Origin: Trichomonas tenax
Lineage: Eukaryota > Parabasalia > Trichomonadida > Trichomonadidae
Length of the DNA stretch: 49,172 nt
Assembly (NCBI GenBank): GCA_023091735.1
Contig: JALKBU010000313.1
Location: forward strand, 1 to 49,172
Direction: 5' to 3'
Shown here: positions 7,933 through 17,600 of the stretch, piece by piece
How the letters are laid out: each line of letters starts with the position of its first letter
Position numbering within the stretch: the stretch's first letter is position 1
Program-made: the position numbers and the translations under genes
Notes under the pieces: model-generated
The model's database searches: none
The model's input: only the letters and a program-made list of their open reading frames with translations
Told to the model about the DNA's origin: nothing

Positions 7933-9283
7933 GGAAATCCTGCCCCAAAAAGTGTCAGGAAAAGTAACACCTTCTACCATGTAAACACATGAAAATAAAT
8001 AATTTATGTAAATAATTTATGTGTCAATTATTTGCTCGCAAATTGATTTCAGCTAATGCCTACAAACAGGTAATCCCACATAGTTGAGTAGTACATACCT
8101 TTCGTATTTATTTGAAAAAAGAGTTGAAATTTAAATTATTTGGAAATACTGATTCTACATCCACTACCAGTAAATAGGGAGTCAATGCAGCATCAGTATA
8201 TCCTAATATTTTGAAAAAGTCCAGATTCCCAAATTATCCACAATTTTGTTTGGCATTTTAGTTCAAATCATAGCATAGTTCCATTATGTGCGGCAAGCCT
8301 ATCATAGATCAGCCTCATATGAGCTGTACTATGAGTTAAAAAGCAAAATAAAAGTCGATTATTACAAAGCTCGCCTATTTGTCAATATTATGCACGAAAT
8401 ATGTATGGAATCTAATATTCATGTGCACTATATGCATTCTTCATGCAAAATATTGACAAATAGGTGATTTGTTAAATATCTACTATATTTGTTCATAAAA
8501 CATGGATATCTGACTAAATCATATATATGAAACGAACAATCGCACGAACTCAGTTAATGCAATATGTGAGATGAAGTCAGATATCCATATTTTTTGAAAA
8601 ATTCAAACAATGTTTCTAAATTAATGAAAAATAAAAATTAATTATTCAGAATGACTCATTGTATATGAGGGAACTGCAGCCATATGGAATGAGTCATTCT
8701 GCATGATGATCTTGTAATGGCATTATGCAATAATGAATTTGTCTTGCTGCAACGCTGTTCACAAGAGGTGATCAAGGATACATATACATTTATGAGCATC
8801 ATTGCAGCGAGAAAAATAGGATTCTCAAAAATAAAGTCATTGAAATTTCGTTGATTTAAAAAAATTTTCAACATCATCATTAAAAACAACCCAATGCAAA
8901 AGATTTGTAAGACATCCCATCCAGTGATCCATTTTTCATGATGATTTTGCTCAAACCAAAAAACTCAACGAAATTTCATGGTTTTCTTGAGGTAATTCTG
9001 CTCATAATGGTCGACATTGTCCATGTAAGGCCACTTGATAACAGAATTATCTCAAGAAAACCATGAAAGCGTAAAAAATGTATTCGATATTGAGATGAAT
9101 TTAAACTTTTTAAATTTCATCACAAAGAGTGACTGACTGCATTGAACTTGTGTCATATCCTACGCAGTCAGTCATTCCTTGTGATGAAATTGGTTCAAAG
9201 CATGAATTGTGCTAACATGTAAAACCTGACAAAAACACTTTATATACTGTCACTTTTCCTGACACTTTTTGGGCAGGATTTCC
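7933..9283. mobile_element. 1.35-kb inverted-repeat unit containing an array of hairpins
   Basis: Bounded by inverted repeats at 7933-7965 (GGAAATCCTGCCCC...) and 9252-9283, which match except for one C indel. Inside are six further inverted repeats: 8374-8394/8444-8464, 8502-8515/8575-8588, 8647-8660/8688-8701, 8842-8854/8965-8977, 8974-9000/9042-9068 and 9113-9140/9164-9191. Arms are 13-28 bp with 0-2 mismatches, and most loops are 23-60 nt. No credible ORF lies within. The termini suggest a non-autonomous DNA transposon, but the regular hairpins are unusual for a plain MITE and could be RNA structures. Confidence 0.6.
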
Positions 9284-9480
9284 TTAAGCTACAAAATTTA
9301 TATTCAAACATTTGATTTATTAAGTCTGTTTAATGTAAACAAAATCATATGCAATATTTGTTCAAGGATGTCTAATAATGCATTAGAAAGAAATGTCATT
9401 ATAGATGTTATAGAATGACTTTTTTTATTATTATATTAGAAATTTTGAGGAAATAAATTCCCTTATTTCAAAGTAAACAC

Positions 9481-10404
9481 TTAGTTATATCTTGGCATTG
9501 GAAGAGCAGATGTCTCAGTGACAGCAGCTGGGCGACGTTCGATCTTCTTCTGTTTGATAACTTTCTTGAATGTGTGGAATGTGATGTATCCCATGATAAT
9601 GCCGATAGCCATACCTGCAACAGCATCATCGATGTGGTTCTTTCTATCCCAAACACATGATGCGAAAATGAAGATACCGAAGAAGATTGGTGAAGCCATA
9701 AGGAGCGATGTAAGGTTGTTGTAGTATGGAATGAGCTCTCCAATGTAGAAGCAGAGGAAGATTGCAGCTGCCATTGCTTCAGCAGCCTCTGTTGATGGGA
9801 ATGATGTGAATTGGTAAGCGAGCTGTGACTCACTGAGGAAGCCTGTGCATGTTAAGTAAGAACCATCAGAGCCGCAAACAGACATTGTATCTGGTCTTGG
9901 TCTTCCAACAATTTTGCCGATTACAGCACAGATGAACATTGTTGAGGCAATGCCGAAAATGTACGATGCAACAGCCTTCAATACATTAATATCGAAATAA
10001 ACAAGGAGCCAAAGGAAGATAACGATGACTGTTCCAACACCGAATATGAGAATGCAGAGGTTTTCGTAAGTTAGAGTTGAAGTTGCGACTGGATTTGCGA
10101 TATCACTTTGAATAAATGGCGTAAAACTGCTCTGATATGGAGAATATTTGATAGAAACAGCGGCAACAATCAGAAGAATGTCGATGATGAAATCAAGAAT
10201 TGCAAACTTTGAAATAAGCGCGAAAACATCTGCAATCAGCATGATTTTGTTTTTAGGTTTATCGTCATCGTCCGCCTCAATTTTGGAGATCAAAAAATCT
10301 TTTATTGAGATCAAAAAAGTCCTCTCCCGCGGTTCAATTCTTTGCAGATTCATTGGAAAGAGCCCATCGGACACATAGAGAGGTGTGACCAAGTTTGGGA
10401 TCAT
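9481..10404 (-). CDS. PAP2/lipid-phosphate-phosphatase-like membrane protein with altered active site
   Basis: 307 residues from ATG 10404, chosen because an Inr-like TCATC lies about 9 nt upstream and the frame beyond it overlaps the TGACATGTAA motif. About six hydrophobic helices (e.g. FAILDFIIDILLIVAAVSI, LCILIFGVGTVIVIFLWLLV, ASPIFFGIFIFASCVW). The PAP2 layout is visible: GKIVGRPRPD (163-172) for motif 1, FPSTEAAEAMAAA (202-214) where motif 2 normally reads FPSGH, and SCVWDRKNHIDDAVAG for motif 3. The motif-2 His is Glu here, and motifs 1 and 3 each sit one residue off the canonical spacing, so it may be a divergent or inactive PAP2. A basic/Ser-rich cytosolic tail follows. Confidence 0.75.
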   Translation of the reverse strand: MIPNLVTPLYVSDGLFPMNLQRIEPRERTFLISIKDFLISKIEADDDDKPKNKIMLIADVFALISKFAILDFIIDILLIVAAVSIKYSPYQSSFTPFIQSDIANPVATSTLTYENLCILIFGVGTVIVIFLWLLVYFDINVLKAVASYIFGIASTMFICAVIGKIVGRPRPDTMSVCGSDGSYLTCTGFLSESQLAYQFTSFPSTEAAEAMAAAIFLCFYIGELIPYYNNLTSLLMASPIFFGIFIFASCVWDRKNHIDDAVAGMAIGIIMGYITFHTFKKVIKQKKIERRPAAVTETSALPMPRYN

Positions 10405-10410
10405 TCGGCT

Positions 10411-10462
10411 GATGAGCAATATGTTACATGTCAAAAGTCAAAATGCAAAACTTTACATGTCG
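10411..10462 (-). promoter_or_regulatory. Inr-like site and two TGACATGTAA-type motifs before the PAP2-like gene
   Basis: In gene sense: CGACATGTAAA (complement of 10452-10462), TGACATGTAAC (10423-10433), then TCATC (10411-10415) and the ATG at 10404. The motifs lie about 19-58 bp upstream of the start. Confidence 0.5.
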
Positions 10463-10788
10463 TTTTATTATCATTATAATGATATAATGATATAAATTCA
10501 ATCAATCTCATTTTATTATTATTTGTGATTTCTTTTATAGGAAGCGACTCCTTGTGTGTTATTGCTGCATTCAAAATAAGCAAACTCAAGTACATTTCAA
10601 TATTGCATTTTGGAGTAATGAATTGACAAAAGACGCTTGGAAGATGAGTTTTTAGGCGTTTTAGCAATTTCCTAAGGTTCTTCCAAAGTGGCATCCTTTG
10701 CAAAAGAAAAAGCAATTAGAGATATTGCAAATGAATCTTCTAATATGTGATAGTAACTAAAATATGAATGAATATTGATGTTTGCCGC
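10463..10788. other. Intergenic spacer
   Basis: About 330 bp between divergent PAP2-like and CAF1 genes. No gene; AT-rich with TATAATGATATAATGATATAA direct repeats near 10470-10495. Confidence 0.4.
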
Positions 10789-10799
10789 TTTACATGTCA
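10789..10799 (+). promoter_or_regulatory. TTTACATGTCA upstream motif
   Basis: An exact copy of the shared motif 30 bp before the CAF1 ATG, followed by AACAAACGAAA. Confidence 0.55.
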
Positions 10800-10828
10800 T
10801 AACAAACGAAATTTTGACAAAAAAAATT

Positions 10829-11590
10829 ATGGCGGATAATATTATTGAAGTCTGGGCATCAAACTTTGAACATGAGATGCATAAAATTTCCAGCTTAGTT
10901 GATCAGTACCATTTTGTTGGAATGGATACTGAATTCTCAGGCTTTTTCATTAAATCACCGCCTGTTAATGCATCAGCACAAATAAAATACTTAACAGAAC
11001 GAGAAAATGTCAACAGAATGAAATTAATACAGATTGGTATAACTTTAGGTGACGAAAATGGCAATATTCCTAAACCTGTTTGCACATGGCAGTTCAATTT
11101 ACGATTTAATATTAAGAATGATATGTACACAAGCGATTCAATCCACTTACTTCGACAAGCAGGTATTGATTTTGAAAAATTCGAAAAAGAAGGAATCGAA
11201 ATGGCTGATTTTGTTTCCGCTTTCTTTGCCAGTGGATTAGTTATGAATGATAAAGTTATTTGGATTACATTCCAAGCTGGCTATGATATTGCATATCTTG
11301 TTAAAATGTTATCCGCACAACCACTTCCAAAAACTGAAGCTGACTACGACAAAGTTGTGAGAATATACTTCCCACATTACTATGATCTTAGATATATTAT
11401 GCAGCAAACAATTCATAATGTCGGATCTCTCCAAAATGTTGCAAAGGACTTAGATGTTGTTAGATCGGGTACAATGCACCAAGCTGGCTCAGATTCATAT
11501 GTTACACTCCTTTCATATTATAAAGCAATGTCAAAACATTTTGGCGGTGTTCTTCTTAACGAAAGGTATCGAAACAAGGGCCTCAAGTAA
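10829..11590 (+). CDS. CAF1: CAF1/POP2 (CNOT7-like) deadenylase
   Basis: 253 residues. The catalytic 3'-5' exoribonuclease of the CCR4-NOT complex, which shortens mRNA poly(A) tails in the cytoplasm. DEDD-family residues are visible: D33 and E35 (MDTEFSG), D153 (FQAGYDIAYLVKML), H217 and D222 (MHQAGSDSY). IIEVWASNFEHEM at the N-terminus is the classic CAF1 opening, which fixes the start at ATG 10829 rather than further upstream, where the shared TTTACATGTCA motif lies. The length is that of a bare CAF1 catalytic domain. In motif II the usual FHSGYD reads FQAGYD. Divergent from the PAP2-like gene. Confidence 0.93.
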   Translation: MADNIIEVWASNFEHEMHKISSLVDQYHFVGMDTEFSGFFIKSPPVNASAQIKYLTERENVNRMKLIQIGITLGDENGNIPKPVCTWQFNLRFNIKNDMYTSDSIHLLRQAGIDFEKFEKEGIEMADFVSAFFASGLVMNDKVIWITFQAGYDIAYLVKMLSAQPLPKTEADYDKVVRIYFPHYYDLRYIMQQTIHNVGSLQNVAKDLDVVRSGTMHQAGSDSYVTLLSYYKAMSKHFGGVLLNERYRNKGLK

Positions 11591-11942
11591 CTCTTTTCAT
11601 GGATGTTTTTTAAAAAATTATTTAATTTATTTTTTGAAAATTAACAAATGTATGTTTTATTTATTCAAACTGTTATATATTACTTACATCAATGTATATT
11701 AAATAAATGTAGTGTTTACAGATCTGTTTGTATAAATAATTTTCTCATCATAATTTGTTTTCTGTGCATTCATTGTTATTACTAGAAGAGTCAATAAAGT
11801 CCATAAAGAGCGTAATGATTTTAAATTAAATGATAACCAAATTTATTTAATTTTCATGAAATATGTAAACATCAAAATTAAAATGAGAATAAAAAACTTT
11901 TATGATGAAATAGAATGAAAGTAAAGATGATTTTGAGTAAAC
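11591..11942. other. Intergenic 3'-3' spacer
   Basis: AT-rich DNA between the convergent CAF1 and repeat-protein genes; several TAAA/AATAAA-like strings could serve 3'-end formation. No gene seen. Confidence 0.35.
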
Positions 11943-12572
11943 TTACTCCTTAGGAGCCTTTGCAGCGGCCACTGCTTCTGCGGCAATTTTAGCTTTGGCC
12001 TTTAATTCGTTTGTAAGCTTTCCCTTCTCTTTCATTTCCTCAACAAGGCCAGATTGAGCGATAGCTTCTGCTGTATTCTTTGCTTCAATCTTGTGGGCTT
12101 TTTTAATTTCGTGTTTCTTCTCCATTTCTTCAATCAATCCAGAATGTGCAACAGCTTCTGCAGTTGTTTTAGCTTCGACTTTATGAGCCTTCTTGATTTC
12201 ATGTTTCTTCTCCATTTCTTCAATCAATCCAGAATGTGCAACAGCTTCTGCAGTTGTTTTAGCTTCGACTTTATGAGCCTTCTTGATTTCATGTTTCTTC
12301 TCCATTTCCTCAACTAAACCTGATTGTGCGATGGCTTCTGCTGTAGATTTGGCTTCAATTTTGTGAGCCTTCTTAATTTCATGCTTCTTTTCCATTTCTT
12401 CGACTAATCCAGACTGTGCGATAGCCTGTGCTGTTGTCTTAGCCTCTTCCTTCTGGACTTTCTTGATCTCTCTCTTCTTCTCGATCTCTTCGACCAAACC
12501 CGAGTTTACCACTGCCTCTGCTGTGATCTTTGCTTGTGCTGTGTGCTCTGCTGGTGCGCTTGTCTCAGACAT
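11943..12572 (-). CDS. Lys/Ala/Glu-rich protein of 30-residue helical repeats
   Basis: 209 residues from ATG 12572; an Inr TCATT (complement of 12583-12587) lies 13 nt upstream. After MSETSAPAEHTA the protein is about six copies of a 30-residue unit of the form (E)AKTTAEAVAHSGLIEEMEKK + HEIKKAHKV. Period 90 bp; two central units are nearly identical at DNA level. The charge pattern predicts long alpha-helix with a break at the SGL turn in each unit, so a helical-hairpin or coiled-coil rod is likely. It begins and ends with Ala/Lys caps and has no signal peptide or membrane segment. No family recognised; a cytoskeletal or scaffold role is only a guess. Confidence 0.75.
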   Translation of the reverse strand: MSETSAPAEHTAQAKITAEAVVNSGLVEEIEKKREIKKVQKEEAKTTAQAIAQSGLVEEMEKKHEIKKAHKIEAKSTAEAIAQSGLVEEMEKKHEIKKAHKVEAKTTAEAVAHSGLIEEMEKKHEIKKAHKVEAKTTAEAVAHSGLIEEMEKKHEIKKAHKIEAKNTAEAIAQSGLVEEMKEKGKLTNELKAKAKIAAEAVAAAKAPKE

Positions 12573-12582
12573 TATTGCTAAA

Positions 12583-12587
12583 AATGA
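12583..12587 (-). promoter_or_regulatory. Trichomonad Inr TCATT
   Basis: Reads TCATTTTTAGC in gene sense, 13 nt before the ATG at 12572; decides the start over the longer ORF. Confidence 0.55.
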
Positions 12588-14232
12588 AGTCATATTTTTC
12601 TTAAAAAATATTTGAGAGGGCTAAAATTTTCATCCGTTAAAAAATTTTACACTAATTTTATGTTCTTTCTTCATTTTTCCTTTTGTAAAGTCTTATTTCA
12701 ACATCAAAATCGGAATTCGATTCGATAACAAAATTGAGGGCTTCTCAATATTTGATAAAATTTCATAATTTTTTGATATAATCATATTTGAATTCTTTTC
12801 TTCACTTGTCATTATTTATATCAACAGTAAGATATGTTGCTTTTCGTGTTTTTATGCTCGGCGTAAAATTTTGAGGAAAGTGGAGAATTTAAGCTTGAAA
12901 ACAAGGTCTATACACATTTGTATAACGAAATATCCCAGAATTTTTTTATTGAAAAGAAATTTTCAAAGGGACAAGGACTAAAAATTACTGGAGATTTCGC
13001 CTTGAAACTCTAGCATTGAATTAAATAGCCTCCATATATGAACATATTAGAATATTGGAAAAATATGTCTTTGCATTATGCTCAAAAACAGAATGAAAAA
13101 ATATATTAGTATGTTTCGTAATTTTTTTAATGTTTTTTAGGTTAATATTGAATATTTTTGCAAAATAAATAATGGACATTGTTATATTATACATGTGTTA
13201 TGTGAGTGATTCAACAAAATCGGGAATCAAAAATACGCGAATTTTGTAAAATGATTAAAAACTAAAAATCCAATGGCAGAACCTTAAACCCTTTAAAGGA
13301 TCTAATGGTATAACTTCCGCAGACCTTGTTCGATTCCAGTTGAATCACACTTTTTAAAAAATTTCTATAATCAACAAAATTACCTCATTATTGTTAATTG
13401 TGCAGATTGCCGCTTAAGATAATATAAATACTTTTACTAGTATAACCAAAATATATTAGTTTTATATTACATTACTATTACACACGAATGAAGAATATTG
13501 AAAAATCAGTTGAGCTTACAGAAACCTCATAATTAACTCTACATAGTATGTACAAACAAACAGTATAGCTTAACCATAAATAACCGCCAGATTGAAGAAC
13601 TTTGATTCAAATTTGAGTAATTTTGACATCAATATACTAAAATATTAGGGTAGATGTCATACGAGATAGTAGGTTAACTAAAATTCGAACCTATTCCAAG
13701 ATCATGTTGGCTTTATTTGCGCGATTCAAATCGTTTCTCAAAACAGTCAAGAGCGATTTGACTAATAATCTGTAATGAGCATGCATGGTGTGCGCTATGT
13801 ATTTTTGCTGAGTGATGGGCGTGTAGCTCCTGTAACTTTTGAGATACGAAATTTCGAAAAATAACATATATATTTAACGTCATTAAAATGCTTCTCTTGC
13901 TGAGGGAGCCATCTGGTATAAGTTTCATGGTGAAACAACGAGTTCGAGATCAAAATTAAAATTTGTTGCGCAAAACAGGCTATATTCTGCTTTTCATTCA
14001 AATAAGAACACTCCATATCTCGTGTGAATTATATTGTGTACGTAAGAACAAGCTATAAGCGGTATTGACCTCTCCAGCTCCATCTAAACTATTACGGACG
14101 TTAAAAAAAATTAACATTAAAATATTCCATCTTGAGATGCCGGTAACTTATTGTATAGCTTCTTTTCCTCATTTCTGTGTTATTTCCTAAATACTGCATT
14201 CGCCAAACAGTAATATTTATTATTGTTGTAAA
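12588..14232. other. Gene-free AT-rich stretch
   Basis: No ORF with protein character. A tRNA-like string with a TGTTCGATTCC box lies at about 13268-13350 but does not fold (see rejected). Otherwise nothing recognised. Confidence 0.4.
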
Positions 14233-14272
14233 TAAACGTGACATGGTATTTATTTATCAGATTTACATGACA
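14233..14272 (+). promoter_or_regulatory. Two copies of the shared upstream motif
   Basis: TAAACGTGACA (14233-14243) and TTTACATGACA (14262-14272), about 370-410 bp before the CHD gene's ATG, farther than for the other genes. The 5' UTR or promoter may therefore be long, or the copies may be incidental. Confidence 0.35.
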
Positions 14273-14642
14273 AAAATCGTCAGATATGACAATGTTTTAA
14301 AATTTTTGGTATGATGTCAAGTAATGTAATGAATTTTATTTTGACATTATAAAACACTTATATCAGTCTGGCTTTATAGCACTAATTAATATAGATAATA
14401 GATATTATATTTTCGCCATTTAATAAATGTAAATCCGATTTTATTGTTCAAATTCGAAATCAATTTCTTTTAACTATGAATTTTAAAACTTTATTTTATA
14501 TGGTATGTATTTTAAAAATTGTTGATAGTGTTCTCCATAAAGGAATAAGTTTAAAATCTTGTTTTTAAGAATAAATGAAAAGTATATTTTTGACATTTCT
14601 AAGTTTATTTTTGCCAAGTGTCAAACTTTGATAGTTGAAAAA

Positions 14643-17600
14643 ATGAGTTCTGTTTCTTCTGATTCAGAAGCTGATTCTCATTTTTCAAATTCATCTTCTT
14701 CATCAGAACTCAACGAAATATCTGAAATAGAGAGAATCATAGGTATAAACAAGCCTGTAATGGATAAAAATGATCAATCAACGAATTTTTTTGTCAAACT
14801 TAAAGATAAGTCCTTCAGACAGTGCGAGTGGAGAAGCTATGATTCAATTTTGAACCTAAATCCAAGACATTTAGCACATTTTGCTGATAAATGTTTATCA
14901 GGTATTCAACCAGTTAGTTTTATTCCAGATTTGTACAAGCCCGACTCTGTAGACTTCGAGTCTGACTATTTGGTCGCTAAGAGAATTTTAGCAAAGAAGA
15001 AAGATTCTGAAGGAAATAAAAATTATCTCGTTCAATGGAAGAAACTACCAATAAAAGATGCAACCTGGGAAAAAATCGTCTCTGATGAACTTATTACTGA
15101 ATACAAGAAATTGTTACTTTCTGTTCAAGTTCCAACACGATTTAATTCGAAAGCAAATCCGGATTTGACTTTTCCTTCTCAATACATGCAATTCAAGAAC
15201 AAAAACGAACTCAAAGATTACCAATATGTCGGCGTTCAATGGCTTTTCGATAAATGGAAATGTCAAAAAGGCTGTATTTTGGCTGATGAAATGGGCCTTG
15301 GAAAGACAATTCAAGCACTAGCGTTGATACAAACTCTCAAATTCTTCTTTAAAGTCAAAGGTCCGTTTTTAGTTATTTGTCCGCTCTCTACTTCTTATAA
15401 CTGGCTAAGTGAGTGCGAAGCGTGGACAAATCTCAGCGCCATTGTGTTTACAGGTAATGAAGAAAGCCGAGAAACAATGAAAAAATTATGCATTATGAAC
15501 GAATTAGAGAAAGATAAGATGAAAGTAGAATTAATTATCGTGCCATATGACAATGTCGTCAAGGATATCAGCTATTTCACGAAATTTAAATTTGCAACAG
15601 TAATTATCGATGAAGCTCATCGTCTTAAATCGTACGAATCTAAAACATATCAAGTTTTAAAGCGCCTCGAAACATATAACTCAATTCTTTTAACAGGTAC
15701 TCCAATTCAAAATAACCTGAAAGAATTAATTTCGATTTTGCATTATATCGATCCAGAAGCATTTCCTGATATAGAATTACTCACGCAAAAGTACAATGAG
15801 ACAAATGTTGAACAAATGAAAGAATTGATTGCACTTTTGGACAATTATATTCTCCGCAGAAAGAAAGAAACATTCGAGAAATCAATCAAACCAAAAGAAG
15901 AAATTATTGTTAATGTCGAACTTACTCATGAACAGCGTTTGCTTTATAAGCTCCTTCTTGATGATAACAGAGATATTTTGATGACTCTTTCTAATTCTGC
16001 TGCAAACTACAAAAACATTTCAATGGAACTTCGAAAAATTTGTAACCATCCATATCTCAACAGTGCATATGAATTAGTTGTAGGTCAATACAAGCAAAGG
16101 AAGAAAATCGAAGGAGAAATGACTTATGATCAAGACATGCAAGCTCTCATTGAAGTTTCTGGTAAAATGATTCTTCTTGATAAGCTTCTTCCAAAACTTA
16201 AAGAAGGAGGTCGTAAGATTTTAATTTTCTCTCAGATGACAAAAGTTCTTGATTTGATTCAGTCATTCTGCGAATGGCGCCACTTCAACTTCGAGAGACT
16301 TGATGGAAGCACATCCATCGAAAAGAGATCAGAATCAATCGATAGATTTTCAACATACGATGATTCCTTCATTTTCTTGCTCAGCACACGCGCAGGTGGT
16401 CAAGGCATTAACTTAACCGCAGCAGACACAGTTATTATATATGACTCAGACTGGAACCCACAGAACGATATTCAAGCTATGGCCAGATGCCACAGAATCG
16501 GCCAGGACAAGGATGTCAAGATTTACAGACTTATTACGAAGAACACTTATGAAGAGCAAATGTTCGACAGAGCTTCGATGAAATTAGGTCTTGATAAAGT
16601 CATCACCGATGGTTTTGATGAAAATAGCTTAACAGCACAGCAGATGGATATGATGCTTCGTAAAGGCGCTTATTACATCTTAAAGGATCAAGATGAAGAT
16701 GCCATTGACAAGTTCTGTGCAGAAGATATCGATCAAATTCTCACCGGAAGAACAAGAACTATCAAAAGTGATGCAACAGATTCTAATGTTGCCAAAGTTA
16801 CATTTGAATCTGGTGATAAAAGTGAAGCTCCAGATTTCGGCGCTGATAACTTTTGGTCTCAGTTCTTCGCTTCCAAATCTGATCAACTTGGAACAAGGCG
16901 AGGAAGATCAGTTAGAGTTTATGCACAACCAGACAAACTAATGAAGAAGAAAGAGTTCAAAGCAATTGCAAATGATCTCAAAGAAAATGGTTTAATTGCA
17001 TCCGTATCACAACAGGAACGTGGAACAAATAGAGAATACAATTTCAAGATTTGCTCCATCGTTTATTACATTTGCAATGCTGAATCAAAGATCAGAACAT
17101 ACAGCAAAATCTTGAAGAACATTCCGACATCAAAACCAGTCAATGATGATATAATGGATTGTTTGCCATTCACTGATCAATTATTCATTTTCAACTGGTT
17201 CAAAGTCGAAGAATATAAATCAGTTGTCGAGAGCATCTATGAACTCGATAAAGCTCATATTAGAAAATGTTATGCTTCAGATCTCATTCAGAGAAACAGA
17301 TTCACTTTTGCAATGCATATGCAAGTTGACAATTGGTGGACGACACAACACGACTATGCGCTTATCTACTCTGATCGAAAGAGCATTCAATCTGTTCTCC
17401 AAATGATTCAAGAAATTAACACAATGAATAATTGCAAAGTTCAACTTCCTCAGACATCGCAAGTTGCCGAGCGTGTCAACATTTTGTTGCATGAATTACA
17501 AGCTGTTCTTCCAAAGGACTTTTTCACACTTGAGCAGCCAATTCATCCTGCAAAGTTCCGCGAAAATATGAACACAAGATTCGAAGCAATGAAAGAATGT

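Noticed and set aside
8656..8889. 77-residue minus ORF
   Set aside because: Sits within the hairpin-array unit; codons are dictated by the inverted repeats.
10775..10828. N-terminal extension of CAF1
   Set aside because: It overlaps the TTTACATGTCA upstream motif, and CAF1 family similarity begins at MADNIIEVW.
13268..13350. tRNA-like string with a TGTTCGATTCC B-box-like site, an upstream TGGCAGAACC and a T-run
   Set aside because: The T stem pairs at only three of five positions and no acceptor stem can be formed with the 3' strand TGAATCA. At best a decayed tRNA-derived sequence.
14559..14642. 28-residue N-terminal extension of the CHD ORF from a TTG
   Set aside because: No ATG and hydrophobic, AT-driven composition; MSSVSSDSEADS from ATG 14643 is a normal CHD-type opening.
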